Shown here: positions 8,993 through 18,625 of the stretch, one piece after another
Layout: every line of letters starts with the position of its first letter
Numbering within the stretch: position 1 is the first letter of the stretch
NCBI RefSeq assembly: GCF_013322225.1
Contig: NZ_JAAMFB010000007.1
Span: 1 to 64,000, forward strand
Source: Agrobacterium larrymoorei
GTDB taxonomy: Bacteria > Pseudomonadota > Alphaproteobacteria > Rhizobiales > Rhizobiaceae
Direction: 5' to 3'
DNA length: 64,000 nt
Position numbers and translations under genes: made by a program
Notes under the pieces: model-generated
What the model saw: the letters and a program-made list of their open reading frames with translations, nothing else
Databases searched by the model: none
What the model was told of the DNA's origin: nothing

Positions 8993-10174
8993 TCAAGCCG
9001 GTTGCGCAAGATTTGCGCGGCGACGGTCGAGGCTGGCGCTGATCAGCGTCAAAATCAGTGCGCCAGCGACCAGAATTGCGCCGACCCATGGCGTGGCACT
9101 AAGACCAAGAGGCGAGGCGACGACAAGCCCGCCAATCCATGCGCCAACGGCGATGCCGAGATTGAACGCAGCGATGTTCAGCGCCGAGGCCACATCCACC
9201 GCGCCGGGGCGGAAGCGCTTGGCAAGCTGCACCACGTAAAGCTGGAGGCCCGGCACGTTGGCGAATGAAAGGAAGCCGAGTGCAACGAGCGTGACCAGAG
9301 CTGCTGGGGCAGACGGCGCGGTGAAGGTGAATATCAACAGCACCACTGCCTGAAAGGCGAATAGCCAGCTCAGCGCCTTCACCGGGTCACGGTCTGCAAT
9401 GCGCCCACCGCCGAGATTGCCAGCGGCAATGGCCAGGCCATAGAGAACCAGAACGAGGCTGACAGTGCTTTCCGCAAAACCGGTAATTTCCTGCAGAATC
9501 GATGCCAGAAAGGTGAAGGCGACGAATGTGCCGCCATAGCCGAGCGCTGTCATGCCGAAGACCAGCAGCAGCCGACCGGAGGCAAGCACACGCACCTGAT
9601 CCATCAGGCTGGCGGCTGGTGCTTTCTTGAGGTTGGCGGGCAGAAGGGCGGCAATACCGAGAAAGGCGACGACGCCCAATCCGGCGACGGCCCAGAATGT
9701 GGCGCGCCAGCCGAAGGTTTGACCGATCAGCGTGCCAAGCGGGACGCCGGTGACGATGGCAACGGTCAGGCCCATGAACATCATGGCAATGGCCGACGCA
9801 CGGCGGTTTTCCGGCACCAGGTCGGCGGCAATTGTTGCGCCGACGGAGAAGAATACGCCATGCGCGAAGGCTGAGATCACCCGCGCCACGAGCAGCATTC
9901 CATAGCTCGGGCTCAAGGCCGCCGCAGTGTTGCCGACGATGAAGAGCCCCATCAAGCCAAGCAGAAGCGGCTTGCGGTTGATGCCGCCGGTCAACGCGGT
10001 GAGGATGGGCGCGCCAAAGGTAACGCCCAAGGCATAGACCGAGACGATGAGACCTGCGAGCGGGAGCGTGATGTGAAGATCATTCGCGACCGTAGGCAGC
10101 AGCCCAACGATCACGAATTCAGTGGTGCCGATTGCGTAGGCCGCAATCGTCAAAGCAAAAAGAGCCAGGGGCAT
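8993..10174 (-). CDS. MFS transporter (AraJ/YdhP-like drug or sugar efflux)
   Basis: 393 residues with twelve predicted membrane helices. The N-terminus LALFALTIAAYAIGTTEFVI is the signature of the DHA1 subgroup that contains AraJ, YdhP and Cml-type exporters; the A-loop is present between helices 2 and 3. Start at the ATG 10172-10174. A longer in-frame start at 10246 adds an unlikely charged leader. It is divergent from the LysR gene at 10312, and 86 bases upstream of the aldo/keto reductase gene, with which it may be co-transcribed. Substrate unknown. Confidence 0.9.
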   Translation of the reverse strand: MPLALFALTIAAYAIGTTEFVIVGLLPTVANDLHITLPLAGLIVSVYALGVTFGAPILTALTGGINRKPLLLGLMGLFIVGNTAAALSPSYGMLLVARVISAFAHGVFFSVGATIAADLVPENRRASAIAMMFMGLTVAIVTGVPLGTLIGQTFGWRATFWAVAGLGVVAFLGIAALLPANLKKAPAASLMDQVRVLASGRLLLVFGMTALGYGGTFVAFTFLASILQEITGFAESTVSLVLVLYGLAIAAGNLGGGRIADRDPVKALSWLFAFQAVVLLIFTFTAPSAPAALVTLVALGFLSFANVPGLQLYVVQLAKRFRPGAVDVASALNIAAFNLGIAVGAWIGGLVVASPLGLSATPWVGAILVAGALILTLISASLDRRRANLAQPA

Positions 10175-10311
10175 TGTCGTGCCTTTTCTGCCTGCGTCAG
10201 CGCAGGCTTTGAAAGAAGAAGGTGGGTCGGCACGCAATATCGGCATCGAGGACTTGTTTGATAATCCCTATTAATCGATAATCATTTGTGAATTGAAGTC
10301 ACAGGTGAACC
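10175..10311. promoter_or_regulatory. Divergent control region, MFS / LysR
   Basis: The short space between the MFS and LysR starts contains a 7-bp direct repeat GATAATC (10260-10266 and 10277-10283) in an AT-rich stretch, a plausible site for the neighbouring LysR protein. The assignment is inferred from position only. Confidence 0.4.
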
Positions 10312-11238
10312 ATGGATAACCGTGCTGGAGAAATGGAAGTTTTCGTCATGGCGGCAGAGCTGAAGAGCTTTTCCGCCGCAGGGCGACGCTTGAAGCTGTC
10401 ACCTTCTGCCGTCGGAAAGCTTGTCTCGCGCGTGGAGGAGCGGCTGGGAACGCGTCTTCTGGTGCGCTCGACAAGAACACTGGAATTGACACCGGAAGGC
10501 GAGATCTATCTTCGCCGCGCGCGTCGTATTCTCAAAGAGATCGATGAGACTGAGGAGCTTGTCGCGGGCGGGCGGGAAGAGGCGAGGGGCCTGCTGCGCG
10601 TCAATTGCTCCGTGGGCTTTGGAGAGCGCTGCATCCTGCCGCTTGTAGGTGAGTTTTCCGCGCGCCATCCCAGAGTGCGGCTGGATCTGACGCTGACGGA
10701 CGGCGTGATCGACCTCATCGGCGAACGCACCGATATCGCCATTCGCGTCGGACCCATGCGCGACTCCTCGTTGATGGCGCGTCGACTGTTTTCAAGCAAA
10801 CGGGTGATTGTGGCTTCGCCGGATTATCTGGAGAAAAACGGCGTACCGAAAACGCCGGAGGATCTGGACCGGCACAATTGCATCGGCTTCAACTTCCGCC
10901 GCAGTCTCGATGAGTGGCCGTTTCGCAACCCCGGAACGGAGGCAGTGTATACCAGGGCGATCACCGGCAATATTCTGGTTTCCAGCGGCTCCATCAAGCG
11001 GCAATTATGCCTGCTTGGCATCGGCATTGGCCGGATCGGTGAATTCCATGTTCGCCAGGATATCGATGCTGGGCTGCTGGTGCCGGTGCTGGAAGATTAT
11101 AATGGCGGGGACCTGGAACTGGTCCATGCCGTCTATGCGGGACACGAGCATCTTTCTGCCCGCATCCGCGCCTTCATAGACTTCCTGGTGGAGCGGGTCG
11201 ATCAGGCGTTGATCAGCTCGTCAGTCGCGGCGAAGTGA
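10312..11238 (+). CDS. LysR family transcriptional regulator
   Basis: 308 residues. N-terminal winged HTH (residues about 5-64, with SFSAAGRRLKLSPSAVGKLVSR) and a C-terminal effector domain. It falls in the CrgA-like branch commonly found beside MFS efflux genes. It is divergent from the MFS transporter and so probably controls it. Its 3' end overlaps the convergent tadG-like gene by 26 bases. Confidence 0.9.
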   Translation: MDNRAGEMEVFVMAAELKSFSAAGRRLKLSPSAVGKLVSRVEERLGTRLLVRSTRTLELTPEGEIYLRRARRILKEIDETEELVAGGREEARGLLRVNCSVGFGERCILPLVGEFSARHPRVRLDLTLTDGVIDLIGERTDIAIRVGPMRDSSLMARRLFSSKRVIVASPDYLEKNGVPKTPEDLDRHNCIGFNFRRSLDEWPFRNPGTEAVYTRAITGNILVSSGSIKRQLCLLGIGIGRIGEFHVRQDIDAGLLVPVLEDYNGGDLELVHAVYAGHEHLSARIRAFIDFLVERVDQALISSSVAAK

Positions 11239-12502
11239 TCACCCGCTTGAACAGAGCCGACATGGCATCTGTAATACCCTGCGTCGGGCTGACTTCGAAG
11301 AACAGGCCGGGTGTGGCGCATTCCTGCATTTTGGTGGAGATTTGCGACTGGAAGGGCTTGATCCAGCTATTGTACCAGCTGTTGGTCGGCAGCGGCAGAT
11401 AGGTGGTGTAAAGCACGGCGATGCGGAAACCCTTCTGCTTCAACTGGCCGCAGACCTTGGTATCGATAGGCTCCTGACAGCGACCGCCCGTCAGCTTTTT
11501 GGTGCAGCCTGAGGGCTTATAGCTGTCGCCGACACCGTCCGAAACGAAGAAAACGACCTTGTCCGTATCTGCGGTGCTGGTGCCGTTACCGGATTTGCCG
11601 ATCTTGGAGCCGATCTGCTTCAGTGCGCTGTCGAAGTCCGTCTGCTGGTCGTTGTTATAGCCCTGGTAGGGAATCGACATCAAATCGATGCCGCTTGCCT
11701 TCTTCTTCGCCGTTACGAGATCGGAGGTCAGCGGTACGACTTCCAGAAGCTTGGTATCTTCCGCCTTTTCGCCGAAGGTGTAGACGGCCATGCGATATTG
11801 ATCATTGCTTCTGCGTGTACTTGTGGCGGTGTCCATCAGGCTTGCGGTTGCCTGCGCCACCACGTTGATGCGGGTGGTCACGCCCAGCGATTTCGCCTTG
11901 AAATAATAGCTGTTTTTATCCGCCACGCCGTCTTTCACGATGTGGCAGGCAAAAGCGCATTTGTCGCTGGTGTTGGCAACCAGTTTTTCCACGTCCGCAG
12001 GCGTGGCGCCCACGCCCATCGAAGGCGTGTTGTCCAGCAGCAGATAGAAATCGCTGAACATTTCCGTCTCGTATTTCGCCGTCGCCTTTCCACTGACCGT
12101 CACAAATTCCTTGCCGAGCAGTTGTGTCAGCGAGGTCTTGACGGTTGCCTTGAACTCGACCGCCGCCTGCACAACATTGCCCTTCTTTTCAACGGACACC
12201 GCTACATTCTCGACATCGTAGTCTTCTCGACCGGTAGCATCAGATCCGAAAAAATTCATCGCCTCACCGTCCGGCAATTCGATCTTTCCGTCGCCGGACA
12301 TCTTGCGCGCGGCTTCGACCTGCGGCGATGCTTTCGCGACCGCCGAGAGAACGGCGGCATCTGCCGCATTCTGCAAATCGGCCTTCACTGCCATTGCCTG
12401 AGAAATATCGAGGGCCACCCCCGCAGCACCGAAAAGCGGCACCATCAACAGTGCTGAAAGCACGCCGAAGTTTCCTGCCTTATCCTTCAAGAAATGTCGC
12501 AC
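11213..12502 (-). CDS. TadG-like pilus-assembly/vWA protein
   Basis: About 429 residues. The N-terminus has the Tad domain: a short cytoplasmic part, one membrane helix (VLSALLMVPLFGAAGVAL) and the DLQNAADAAVLSA motif. From about residue 155 there is a von Willebrand A domain whose metal site reads DNTPS (canonical DxSxS altered to DxTxS). I prefer the GTG at 12500-12502, which follows GGGGG by five bases; a TTG four codons upstream is the alternative. There is no tad/cpa cluster nearby, so this is a stand-alone copy. It overlaps the LysR 3' end by 26 bases. Confidence 0.85.
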   Translation of the reverse strand: MRHFLKDKAGNFGVLSALLMVPLFGAAGVALDISQAMAVKADLQNAADAAVLSAVAKASPQVEAARKMSGDGKIELPDGEAMNFFGSDATGREDYDVENVAVSVEKKGNVVQAAVEFKATVKTSLTQLLGKEFVTVSGKATAKYETEMFSDFYLLLDNTPSMGVGATPADVEKLVANTSDKCAFACHIVKDGVADKNSYYFKAKSLGVTTRINVVAQATASLMDTATSTRRSNDQYRMAVYTFGEKAEDTKLLEVVPLTSDLVTAKKKASGIDLMSIPYQGYNNDQQTDFDSALKQIGSKIGKSGNGTSTADTDKVVFFVSDGVGDSYKPSGCTKKLTGGRCQEPIDTKVCGQLKQKGFRIAVLYTTYLPLPTNSWYNSWIKPFQSQISTKMQECATPGLFFEVSPTQGITDAMSALFKRVITSPRLTS

Positions 12503-12659
12503 GGCTACCCCCAAGAAAACCGGTTTATCATGCGAGTTATATGATGGATGCCTTTAGGAGATGTTGCTTGAGATAAATAATTTCCTCTAAATATATTGGC
12601 TCGTAAAGTAATTATCCGGTCGATATAAAGTTCACGATGCGGCGTTTCAGGAGGTGAAT

Positions 12660-13367
12660 GTGTCGCGCTCACGGCGTCTTCTTGAACTGTTGCAGATTTT
12701 GCGCGCCCATCGTCACCCTGTTCGCGGGGTCGAACTGGCGGATGCGACGGGTATCAGCCTGCGCACGCTCTATCGCGATATCGCAACGCTTCAGGCGCAG
12801 GGCGCGAATATTGAGGGGGAAGCGGGCGTTGGTTATGTGCTGCGCCCCGGCTATCTGTTGCCCCCGCTGATGTTTTCCGAAGCGGAAATCGAGGCGCTGG
12901 TGCTCGGCTCCCGCTGGGTCGCGGGCAGGGCGGATGGCTCAATGGCGGCAGCGGCCAGCGCCGCCCTTGCCAAGATTTCTGCCGTCTTGCCGGAGGAACT
13001 GGCGGAGGAGCTTGAAAACTCGACCCTTCTCATCGGCCCTGGCAAGATTGTAGAGATGCCCCATATCGATCTTGCAATCATCCGCTCCACCATTCGCAGC
13101 GAAATGAAGGCCACGATAGACTACGCGGATGAAAACGGGCGCAGCAGCCAACGCACCATCTGGCCCTTTGCGCTTGCCTTCTTCGATCAGGTCCGGGTCG
13201 TTCTGGCATGGTGCGAGCTGCGGCAGGATTATCGAAGCTTTCGCGCAGACCGCATATCCTCCTTCCAGCCTCTTGCGCACAGATACTCGAAGCGACGGCA
13301 GAAATTACTCAAGGACTGGCGCGTGATGATGGCGGAACCCCGGGAAAACACTGCTGACATAAACTGA
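12660..13367 (+). CDS. YafY-type HTH/WYL transcriptional regulator
   Basis: 235 residues. Residues 1-60 form an HTH_11 domain (RSRRLLELLQILRAHRHPV, then ISLRTLYRDIATLQ), and the C-terminal half is the WYL domain, with the YADENGRSSQRTIWPFALAFF stretch near residues 147-167. Such proteins sense nucleotide-like or small ligands. The GTG at 12660 has AGGAGG six bases upstream and is chosen over a GTG at 12654 that overlaps that site. It precedes the VOC gene by 45 bases in the same direction, and the pair forms a common regulator/target unit. A second member is at 31222. Confidence 0.88.
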   Translation: MSRSRRLLELLQILRAHRHPVRGVELADATGISLRTLYRDIATLQAQGANIEGEAGVGYVLRPGYLLPPLMFSEAEIEALVLGSRWVAGRADGSMAAAASAALAKISAVLPEELAEELENSTLLIGPGKIVEMPHIDLAIIRSTIRSEMKATIDYADENGRSSQRTIWPFALAFFDQVRVVLAWCELRQDYRSFRADRISSFQPLAHRYSKRRQKLLKDWRVMMAEPRENTADIN

Positions 13368-13370
13368 CAG
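13354..13370. promoter_or_regulatory. CTGACA repeat, possible WYL regulator operator
   Basis: Two CTGACA half-sites in direct orientation (13354-13359 and 13364-13369), straddling the stop codon of the WYL gene and just upstream of the VOC gene. The same word forms a perfect inverted repeat at 31176-31195 beside the second WYL regulator. Operator role is inferred. Confidence 0.45.
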
Positions 13371-13412
13371 TAGCCGATCTTAAAGTCTCCTCATCAACAA
13401 AGGAGACGGAAA

Positions 13413-13781
13413 ATGATCCACCCCAATTTCACACTTCTCTTCGTCGAAGACCCGCGCAGGAGCACCGCGTTTTATCAGGATTTGTTCGGTATGGAGCCGG
13501 TCGAGGCATCAGACACATTTGGTCTGTTCGTCCTCAACGGCGGTTTGAAACTCGGTCTCTGGTCACGCCACACCGCTGAACCCGTCGTTTCCGCGGCGGC
13601 TGGCAGCGCTGAACTGGCCTTTCAGGTGGAAAAGGACGAGGATGTGGACCGCTGGCACGAAGACTGGAAGCGCAGGGGGCTGTCCATCCTCCAGCAGCCG
13701 ACCCTCATGGACTTCGGCCAGACCTTCGTCGCCGCCGACCCGGATGGCCATCGCTTGCGGGTCTATGCGTTTCATGGGTGA
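13413..13781 (+). CDS. VOC family protein (glyoxalase/PhnB-like)
   Basis: 122 residues, one vicinal-oxygen-chelate module: a beta-alpha-beta repeat starting NFTLLFVEDPRRSTAFYQDLFG and ending FGQTFVAADPDGHRLRVYAF. Proteins of this size work as dimers and either bind metal for isomerase/lyase chemistry or sequester a ligand. AAAGGAGAC precedes the ATG. Placed directly behind the WYL regulator, so probably controlled by it. Substrate unknown. Confidence 0.87.
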   Translation: MIHPNFTLLFVEDPRRSTAFYQDLFGMEPVEASDTFGLFVLNGGLKLGLWSRHTAEPVVSAAAGSAELAFQVEKDEDVDRWHEDWKRRGLSILQQPTLMDFGQTFVAADPDGHRLRVYAFHG

Positions 13782-13830
13782 TGGATTTGCAGGGCGTTAC
13801 TGTTAATTATGCGGGCGCTATTTCCCACGA

Positions 13831-13918
13831 CGTCATCCTCGCCCTTGTGGCGAGAATCTGCCCACGTTGAATGAAATCACTAGGTTGCAGATCTTCGGGA
13901 CAAGCCCGAAGATAACAT
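13831..13918. repeat. Palindromic repeat family C, copy 1
   Basis: Built from CGTCATCCTCG at the left, an ATCTTCGGGACAAGCCCGAAGAT hairpin at the right, and a middle block GTTGAATGAAATCA shared with the copy at 51604. It lies between convergent genes ending at 13781 and 13938. Confidence 0.75.
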
Positions 13919-13937
13919 GCGCTGAACCGCAAAAAAG

Positions 13938-14708
13938 CTACTTCTTCACCGCAATCACAAACAGCCGTGGAAAGCGCAGCAATCTCCGCCCGTCCGCCAG
14001 AGGCGGGTAGGCGGCATCGATGCGGCTCTGGTAGTCCGACAGAAATGCATCCCGATTTTCCTCACCTGCTGCCGCCAGATAGGGCCGCAAGCCTGTGCCC
14101 TTCACCCATTCCACGATTGCTCCGGCGTCCTTCATCGGGTGGTTATAGATGGTATGCCACACGTCCACGCGAGCGGATTTGGGCGATAGCCGGTCGAAGT
14201 ATTGGGCGGGTGAGGGCAGCTTCTGGCGGCGCAACCTGGCACCTTCGAAGCTGTTTTTCCATGGGCCGGAAGCACCGGTTTCCTCCATGGCAAGGTGCGT
14301 CGGCTCTTCCAGATTATCCGGCATCTGCACTGCCAGCACTCCGCCTGGCTTCAGGTGGTCCATCAGGCTCACAAGTACGTCGATATGGTCTGGTAGCCAC
14401 TGGAAAACGGCATTGGCATAAAGCAGATCGGCCTTCTGTTTCGGCCTCCACGTGGCAAGATCGGCTTTCTGAAATTCGGTATTGGGCAGGCGTGCCTGCG
14501 CCTTTTCCAGCATGTCCTCATCACTGTCGACACCGGTGACGACGTTGACGCCGTAGCGTTCTGCAAGCAGTTCGGTGGAGTTGCCAGGCCCGCAACCGAG
14601 ATCGTATCCGCTCACGATTTTTTCCAGCGGTACGCGTGCCAGCAAATCCTGGGCAGGGCGGGTGCGCTCGTCTTCGAACTTCAGATATTGCTGAGCCGAC
14701 CACACCAT
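13938..14708 (-). CDS. tam: Trans-aconitate 2-methyltransferase
   Basis: 256 residues, class I SAM-dependent methyltransferase. Motif I is DLGCGPGNS near residues 36-44, the adenine acid is in [11 protein letters not shown], and VFQWLPDH (motif IV region) is characteristic of Tam. The enzyme methylates trans-aconitate, which inhibits aconitase. The first 24 residues of the longest frame contain several cysteines and no conservation; the ATG 14706-14708 ([11 protein letters not shown]) with TTGGAGG upstream is the start. Monocistronic. Confidence 0.9.
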   Translation of the reverse strand: MVWSAQQYLKFEDERTRPAQDLLARVPLEKIVSGYDLGCGPGNSTELLAERYGVNVVTGVDSDEDMLEKAQARLPNTEFQKADLATWRPKQKADLLYANAVFQWLPDHIDVLVSLMDHLKPGGVLAVQMPDNLEEPTHLAMEETGASGPWKNSFEGARLRRQKLPSPAQYFDRLSPKSARVDVWHTIYNHPMKDAGAIVEWVKGTGLRPYLAAAGEENRDAFLSDYQSRIDAAYPPLADGRRLLRFPRLFVIAVKK

Positions 14709-14946
14709 GATGCCCTCCAAGGTTAACTGACACCAACAATGGCATGGTGTTCCGTCGCAGACCAGATTGCCACTCATCAAAACCTGTTATGGCGGCATCT
14801 ATGCCGTTTTGAGTTTGCGCAACAAAGGTGCAATCGGGGGCTGTTTACGGCAACAATCCGTCGATTTCATTTTCAAGCAGCATTTAAACTTGACGTCATT
14901 GCTCCGTGGGCATTCATTCCGACGCAATTGCTAAAAGGAGAATGCC

Positions 14947-15831
14947 ATGTCCGTCGATACCGCACCCCGTTCCGCCACCTGGACCTATGTGGATGGTCAA
15001 TGGCTTCCCGGCAACCCTCCGTTGATCGGCCCAACCTCGCATGCCATGTGGCTGGCCTCTACCGTGTTTGATGGTGCGCGCTGGTTCGATGGCGTGGCAC
15101 CCGATCTCGATCTGCACTGCCAGCGCGTCAACCGGTCTGCCGAGAACATGGGTATGAAGCCGACCATGGCGGCCGAGGAAATCGAGCGACTGGCGCTGGA
15201 GGGTGTCACCAAGTTCGACGGCAATACGGCGATCTACATCAAGCCGATGTACTGGGCTGAACATGGTTCTGCCGGAAGCGTGGTTGCACCCGATGCGGTC
15301 TCCACCCGCTTTGCGCTTTGCCTGTTCGAAGCGCCGATGGATGCGGGCAAGTCACTGACACTGACCGTTTCACCCTTCCGCCGCCCATCGCCGGAAACGG
15401 CCATGACGGATGCCAAGGCTGGCAGCCTTTACCCCAACAGTGGCCGCGCCATTCTGGAAGCAAAGTCGCGCGGTTTCGACAATGCGCTGATGCGCGACAT
15501 GAACGGAAACGTCGCCGAATCCGCATCTTCCAACGTCTTCATGGTGAAGGATGGCGTGGTCTATACCCCGGTGCCGAACCGCACTTTCCTCGCCGGTATC
15601 ACCCGCTCCCGCGTCATGACCTTGCTGCGTCAGGCAGGCTTCGACGTGCGCGAGGCAACACTTTCCGTCGAAGATTTCCGCAATGCCGACGAAATCTTCT
15701 GCTCCGGCAATTACTCCAAGGTTTCCCCCGTTACCAAGCTGGACGACATCGATTTGCAGTCCGGTCCCGTCGCCCGCAAGGCGCTCGACCTCTACATGGA
15801 ATGGTCGACCTCTACTGTCGATGCGGAATAA
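14947..15831 (+). CDS. ilvE: Class IV aminotransferase, branched-chain type
   Basis: 294 residues, fold-type IV PLP enzyme. The N-terminus WTYVDGQWLPGNPPLIGPTS and the ESASSNVFMVKDG motif (residues about 195-207) match the branched-chain aminotransferase family, which makes Leu, Ile and Val from their keto acids using glutamate. A strong AAAGGAG lies six bases before the ATG. An efficient hairpin terminator follows (15841). Members of this family sometimes act on D-alanine or aminodeoxychorismate, so the exact substrate is a family inference. Confidence 0.85.
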   Translation: MSVDTAPRSATWTYVDGQWLPGNPPLIGPTSHAMWLASTVFDGARWFDGVAPDLDLHCQRVNRSAENMGMKPTMAAEEIERLALEGVTKFDGNTAIYIKPMYWAEHGSAGSVVAPDAVSTRFALCLFEAPMDAGKSLTLTVSPFRRPSPETAMTDAKAGSLYPNSGRAILEAKSRGFDNALMRDMNGNVAESASSNVFMVKDGVVYTPVPNRTFLAGITRSRVMTLLRQAGFDVREATLSVEDFRNADEIFCSGNYSKVSPVTKLDDIDLQSGPVARKALDLYMEWSTSTVDAE

Positions 15832-15840
15832 GGCATGTAG

Positions 15841-15868
15841 GAGCGTTCTCTGAAAGGAACGCTCTTTC
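15841..15868 (+). terminator. Rho-independent terminator of the ilvE-type gene
   Basis: Perfect 8-bp stem GAGCGTTC / GAACGCTC with an 8-base loop, followed by TTTCGTT, ten bases after the stop codon at 15831. Confidence 0.85.
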
Positions 15869-15895
15869 GTTCATTACCTGTGGGCGCGGCGAAGC

Positions 15896-16288
15896 TCAGT
15901 CGTAGAGATAATGCTTCGCCCACTGCGATTCCGGCACTTTATCTCCCACCTTGTAATCGAAATTTCGAATGCCCAGGCTGGATGAGGCGATCTGGCATTT
16001 GTAGCGCAGCCGGTACCATTCGCCACCACTGCGAAAGACGGCGCCCGTCGCTTTTATGGAATCTTTCGTCACATCCGGATCGCCGAATGCATAGGCGATG
16101 ACCTTGTCCGGCTTCATGCCTTTCTGTTCCTTGGCGATGCGTTCCATGGCTTCGATATCGCAGCGCTGCTCGAGGCGTTCTTCGGGCGCCAGTGCATTCA
16201 GCTGTCTTATGACGCTTGCATCGATGGCGTAAGAGGGGGCGGCCGCGGCAAGGGCGGTGATCAGCGTTAGGGGGAGGAGCTTTTGCAT
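15896..16288 (-). CDS. Exported DUF930 protein
   Basis: 130 residues with a signal peptide (MQKLLPLTLITALAAAAPSYA, cleavage after about residue 21). The mature part is DUF930: VIRQLNALAPEERLEQRCD, KPDKVIAYAFGD and WYRLRYKCQI, with two cysteines likely to pair. DUF930 proteins occur in rhizobia, and their function is unknown. I chose the ATG at 16286-16288 rather than 16324, which would put twelve charged residues before the signal peptide. Confidence 0.85.
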   Translation of the reverse strand: MQKLLPLTLITALAAAAPSYAIDASVIRQLNALAPEERLEQRCDIEAMERIAKEQKGMKPDKVIAYAFGDPDVTKDSIKATGAVFRSGGEWYRLRYKCQIASSSLGIRNFDYKVGDKVPESQWAKHYLYD

Positions 16289-16525
16289 TGACGTATTTTG
16301 GGCTTTCTCAGGTCTTTTTCTCATTCTGGAAGGTGAGAATCATGCCGGTGGATTGCGTGGGCGAAGCAGCGCCCCTGTTCCACATGCAGGCAGAATGTGA
16401 TCGAAACCCGACCAAAATGTGCTCCGCCACACAATGAGTAGGGGACAATGCAACTTGATCGCCTACGCCCGCCGCTCTACATCATTAAAAACGCAGAATG
16501 ATTTTCCCATGAAAGCGAGTTTGCC

Positions 16526-18625
16526 TTGACCATTTTCAAGAACCTGCCGACCCCGCCCGTTGCTGACAAGAAGCCAGTCACGGACACGCATCACGGCGTT
16601 ACCCGCACGGATGATTACGCCTGGTTCCGCGCCGACAACTGGCAGGCCATGTTCAAGGACCCCTCGCTGCTGGACCCCGCCATCCGTACCCATCTGGAAG
16701 CGGAAAACAGCTATATGGAAGCGGCGATGGCCGATACCAGATCGTTGCAGGAAAAGCTGTTCACCGAGATGAAAGGCCGCATCAAACAGGACGATTCTTC
16801 CGTCCCGGTGAATGACGGACCATTTGCCTATGGCACGCTGTTCGTAACTGGCGGCGAGCAGCCGCATTATTTCCGCACACCGCGCGATGGCGGCGAGAAG
16901 CACGTCCTTTTGAACGGCGACAAGGAAGCGGAAGGCAAGGACTATTTCCGCTTGGCCGGACTGGACCAGTCTTCCGACCACTCTCGGGGCATCTGGGGCT
17001 ATGACGACAAGGGCTCTGAATATTACACGCTGCGCATCCGCGATCTGGCGAGCGGGCAAGACCTGTCCGACGTCGTGGAAAACACCGGCGGCGGTGGCGC
17101 ATGGGCACCGGATGGCAAGAGTTTCTTCTACACGCTTCAGGACGAGAACCACCGCCCGTCCAAGGTCTTCCACCACATTATCGGCGAGCCGCAGTCTTCG
17201 GACCGGCTGGTCTATGAGGAGAAAGACCCAGGCTTCTTCATGGGCGTTGGCGCGTCTGTTCTGGACGATTTCATCTTCATCGACATTCACGATCACGAGA
17301 CCAGCGAGTACCGCATTCTCTCCACCAAGGATTTGCTCGCCGAGCCGCAGATCGTGGCGGAGCGCGAAGAGGGTATCGAGTATTCGTTGGCGGAAGGCGG
17401 CGATGTCTTCTTCATTCTGACGAATGACGGCGATGCCAAGGACTTCCGCATCATGGAAGCGCCCGTCACTGCGCCAGCTAAGGAAAACTGGAAGGAAATC
17501 GTGGCCCATGAGCCGGGCCGCCTCATCCTTTCCGTCGATGCCTATGCGCGCCATCTGATCTGGCTGGAACGCCGCGATGGCTTGCCGCGCATCGTGATCC
17601 GCGATCGCAAGACCGGCGAAGAACATGCGATTGCCTTTGCCGAGGAGGCCTATTCGCTGGGTCTGCATGGTGCTGCGGAATATGACACGGACGTCATCCG
17701 CTTCAGCTACTCCTCCATGACGACGCCGAGCCAGCTGTTCGACTATGACATGGTGACCCGCGAGCGCGTTCTCTTGAAAACGCAGGAGGTTCCCTCCGGC
17801 CACAACCCCGATGATTACGTGACGCGACGGGTGATGGCAACATCGCATGATGGCGCGCTGGTGCCGGTTTCCCTGCTTTACCACAAGGACACCCCGCTGG
17901 ATGGTTCCGCGCCCTGCCTTCTTTATGGTTACGGCGCTTACGGAATTTCCATTCCTGCCTCCTTCAGCACCAATAACCTGTCGCTTGCGGATCGCGGCCT
18001 TATCTATGCGCTCGCCCATATTCGTGGCGGCAAGGACAAGGGTTTCGAGTGGTACGAAACCGGCAAGATGGAGCATAAGCAGAACACGTTCAAAGACTTC
18101 ATTGCCGCTGCCGATCACCTCGTCAAGGAAGGCTTCACGTCCTATAGCGGCATCATCGCCGAAGGCGGGTCCGCAGGCGGCATGTTGATGGGCGCGGTCG
18201 CCAATATGGCACCGGAGAAGTTCGCAGGCATCATCGCTGCCGTTCCCTTCGTGGATGTGCTGACGACGATGCTGGACGACACCCTGCCACTGACGCCGCC
18301 GGAGTGGCCGGAATGGGGCAACCCGCTGGAATCCGAGGAAGAGTACCAGTGGATCGCCTCCTACTCGCCTTACGATAATGTCGGTGCGAAACCTTACCCG
18401 CCGATCCTTGCCATTTCCGGCCTGACCGACCCGCGCGTGACCTATTGGGAGCCGACAAAGTGGGTGGCGAAGCTGCGTGAGAAAACCACCGGGGACGCTC
18501 CGATCCTGCTCAAGACCAATATGGCCGCTGGCCACGGCGGCAAGTCGGGCCGCTTCCAGCGGCTGGAAGAGATTGCATTCGAGTACGCGTTTGCGCTGAA
18601 GGTTGCGGGCAAGGACGCTCTATAA
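16526..18625 (+). CDS. ptrB: S9A oligopeptidase B-type serine peptidase
   Basis: 699 residues, the length of oligopeptidase B. An N-terminal beta-propeller (residues about 10-420) is followed by the alpha/beta-hydrolase domain. The catalytic triad is Ser549 (GGSAGG), Asp635 (GLTDPRV) and His670 (AGHGGKSG). The family cleaves short peptides after Arg or Lys in the cytoplasm. The start is a TTG at 16526 (TIFKNLPTPP), with no strong ribosome site. A GC-rich antisense frame covers nearly the whole gene but has no protein-like features. Followed by 730 noncoding bases. Confidence 0.93.
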   Translation: MTIFKNLPTPPVADKKPVTDTHHGVTRTDDYAWFRADNWQAMFKDPSLLDPAIRTHLEAENSYMEAAMADTRSLQEKLFTEMKGRIKQDDSSVPVNDGPFAYGTLFVTGGEQPHYFRTPRDGGEKHVLLNGDKEAEGKDYFRLAGLDQSSDHSRGIWGYDDKGSEYYTLRIRDLASGQDLSDVVENTGGGGAWAPDGKSFFYTLQDENHRPSKVFHHIIGEPQSSDRLVYEEKDPGFFMGVGASVLDDFIFIDIHDHETSEYRILSTKDLLAEPQIVAEREEGIEYSLAEGGDVFFILTNDGDAKDFRIMEAPVTAPAKENWKEIVAHEPGRLILSVDAYARHLIWLERRDGLPRIVIRDRKTGEEHAIAFAEEAYSLGLHGAAEYDTDVIRFSYSSMTTPSQLFDYDMVTRERVLLKTQEVPSGHNPDDYVTRRVMATSHDGALVPVSLLYHKDTPLDGSAPCLLYGYGAYGISIPASFSTNNLSLADRGLIYALAHIRGGKDKGFEWYETGKMEHKQNTFKDFIAAADHLVKEGFTSYSGIIAEGGSAGGMLMGAVANMAPEKFAGIIAAVPFVDVLTTMLDDTLPLTPPEWPEWGNPLESEEEYQWIASYSPYDNVGAKPYPPILAISGLTDPRVTYWEPTKWVAKLREKTTGDAPILLKTNMAAGHGGKSGRFQRLEEIAFEYAFALKVAGKDAL

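Noticed and set aside
16463-18535. A 690-residue frame antisense to the oligopeptidase gene
   Set aside because: It is a by-product of the GC-rich codon use on the other strand; it has no motif, and the plus-strand protein has a full catalytic triad.
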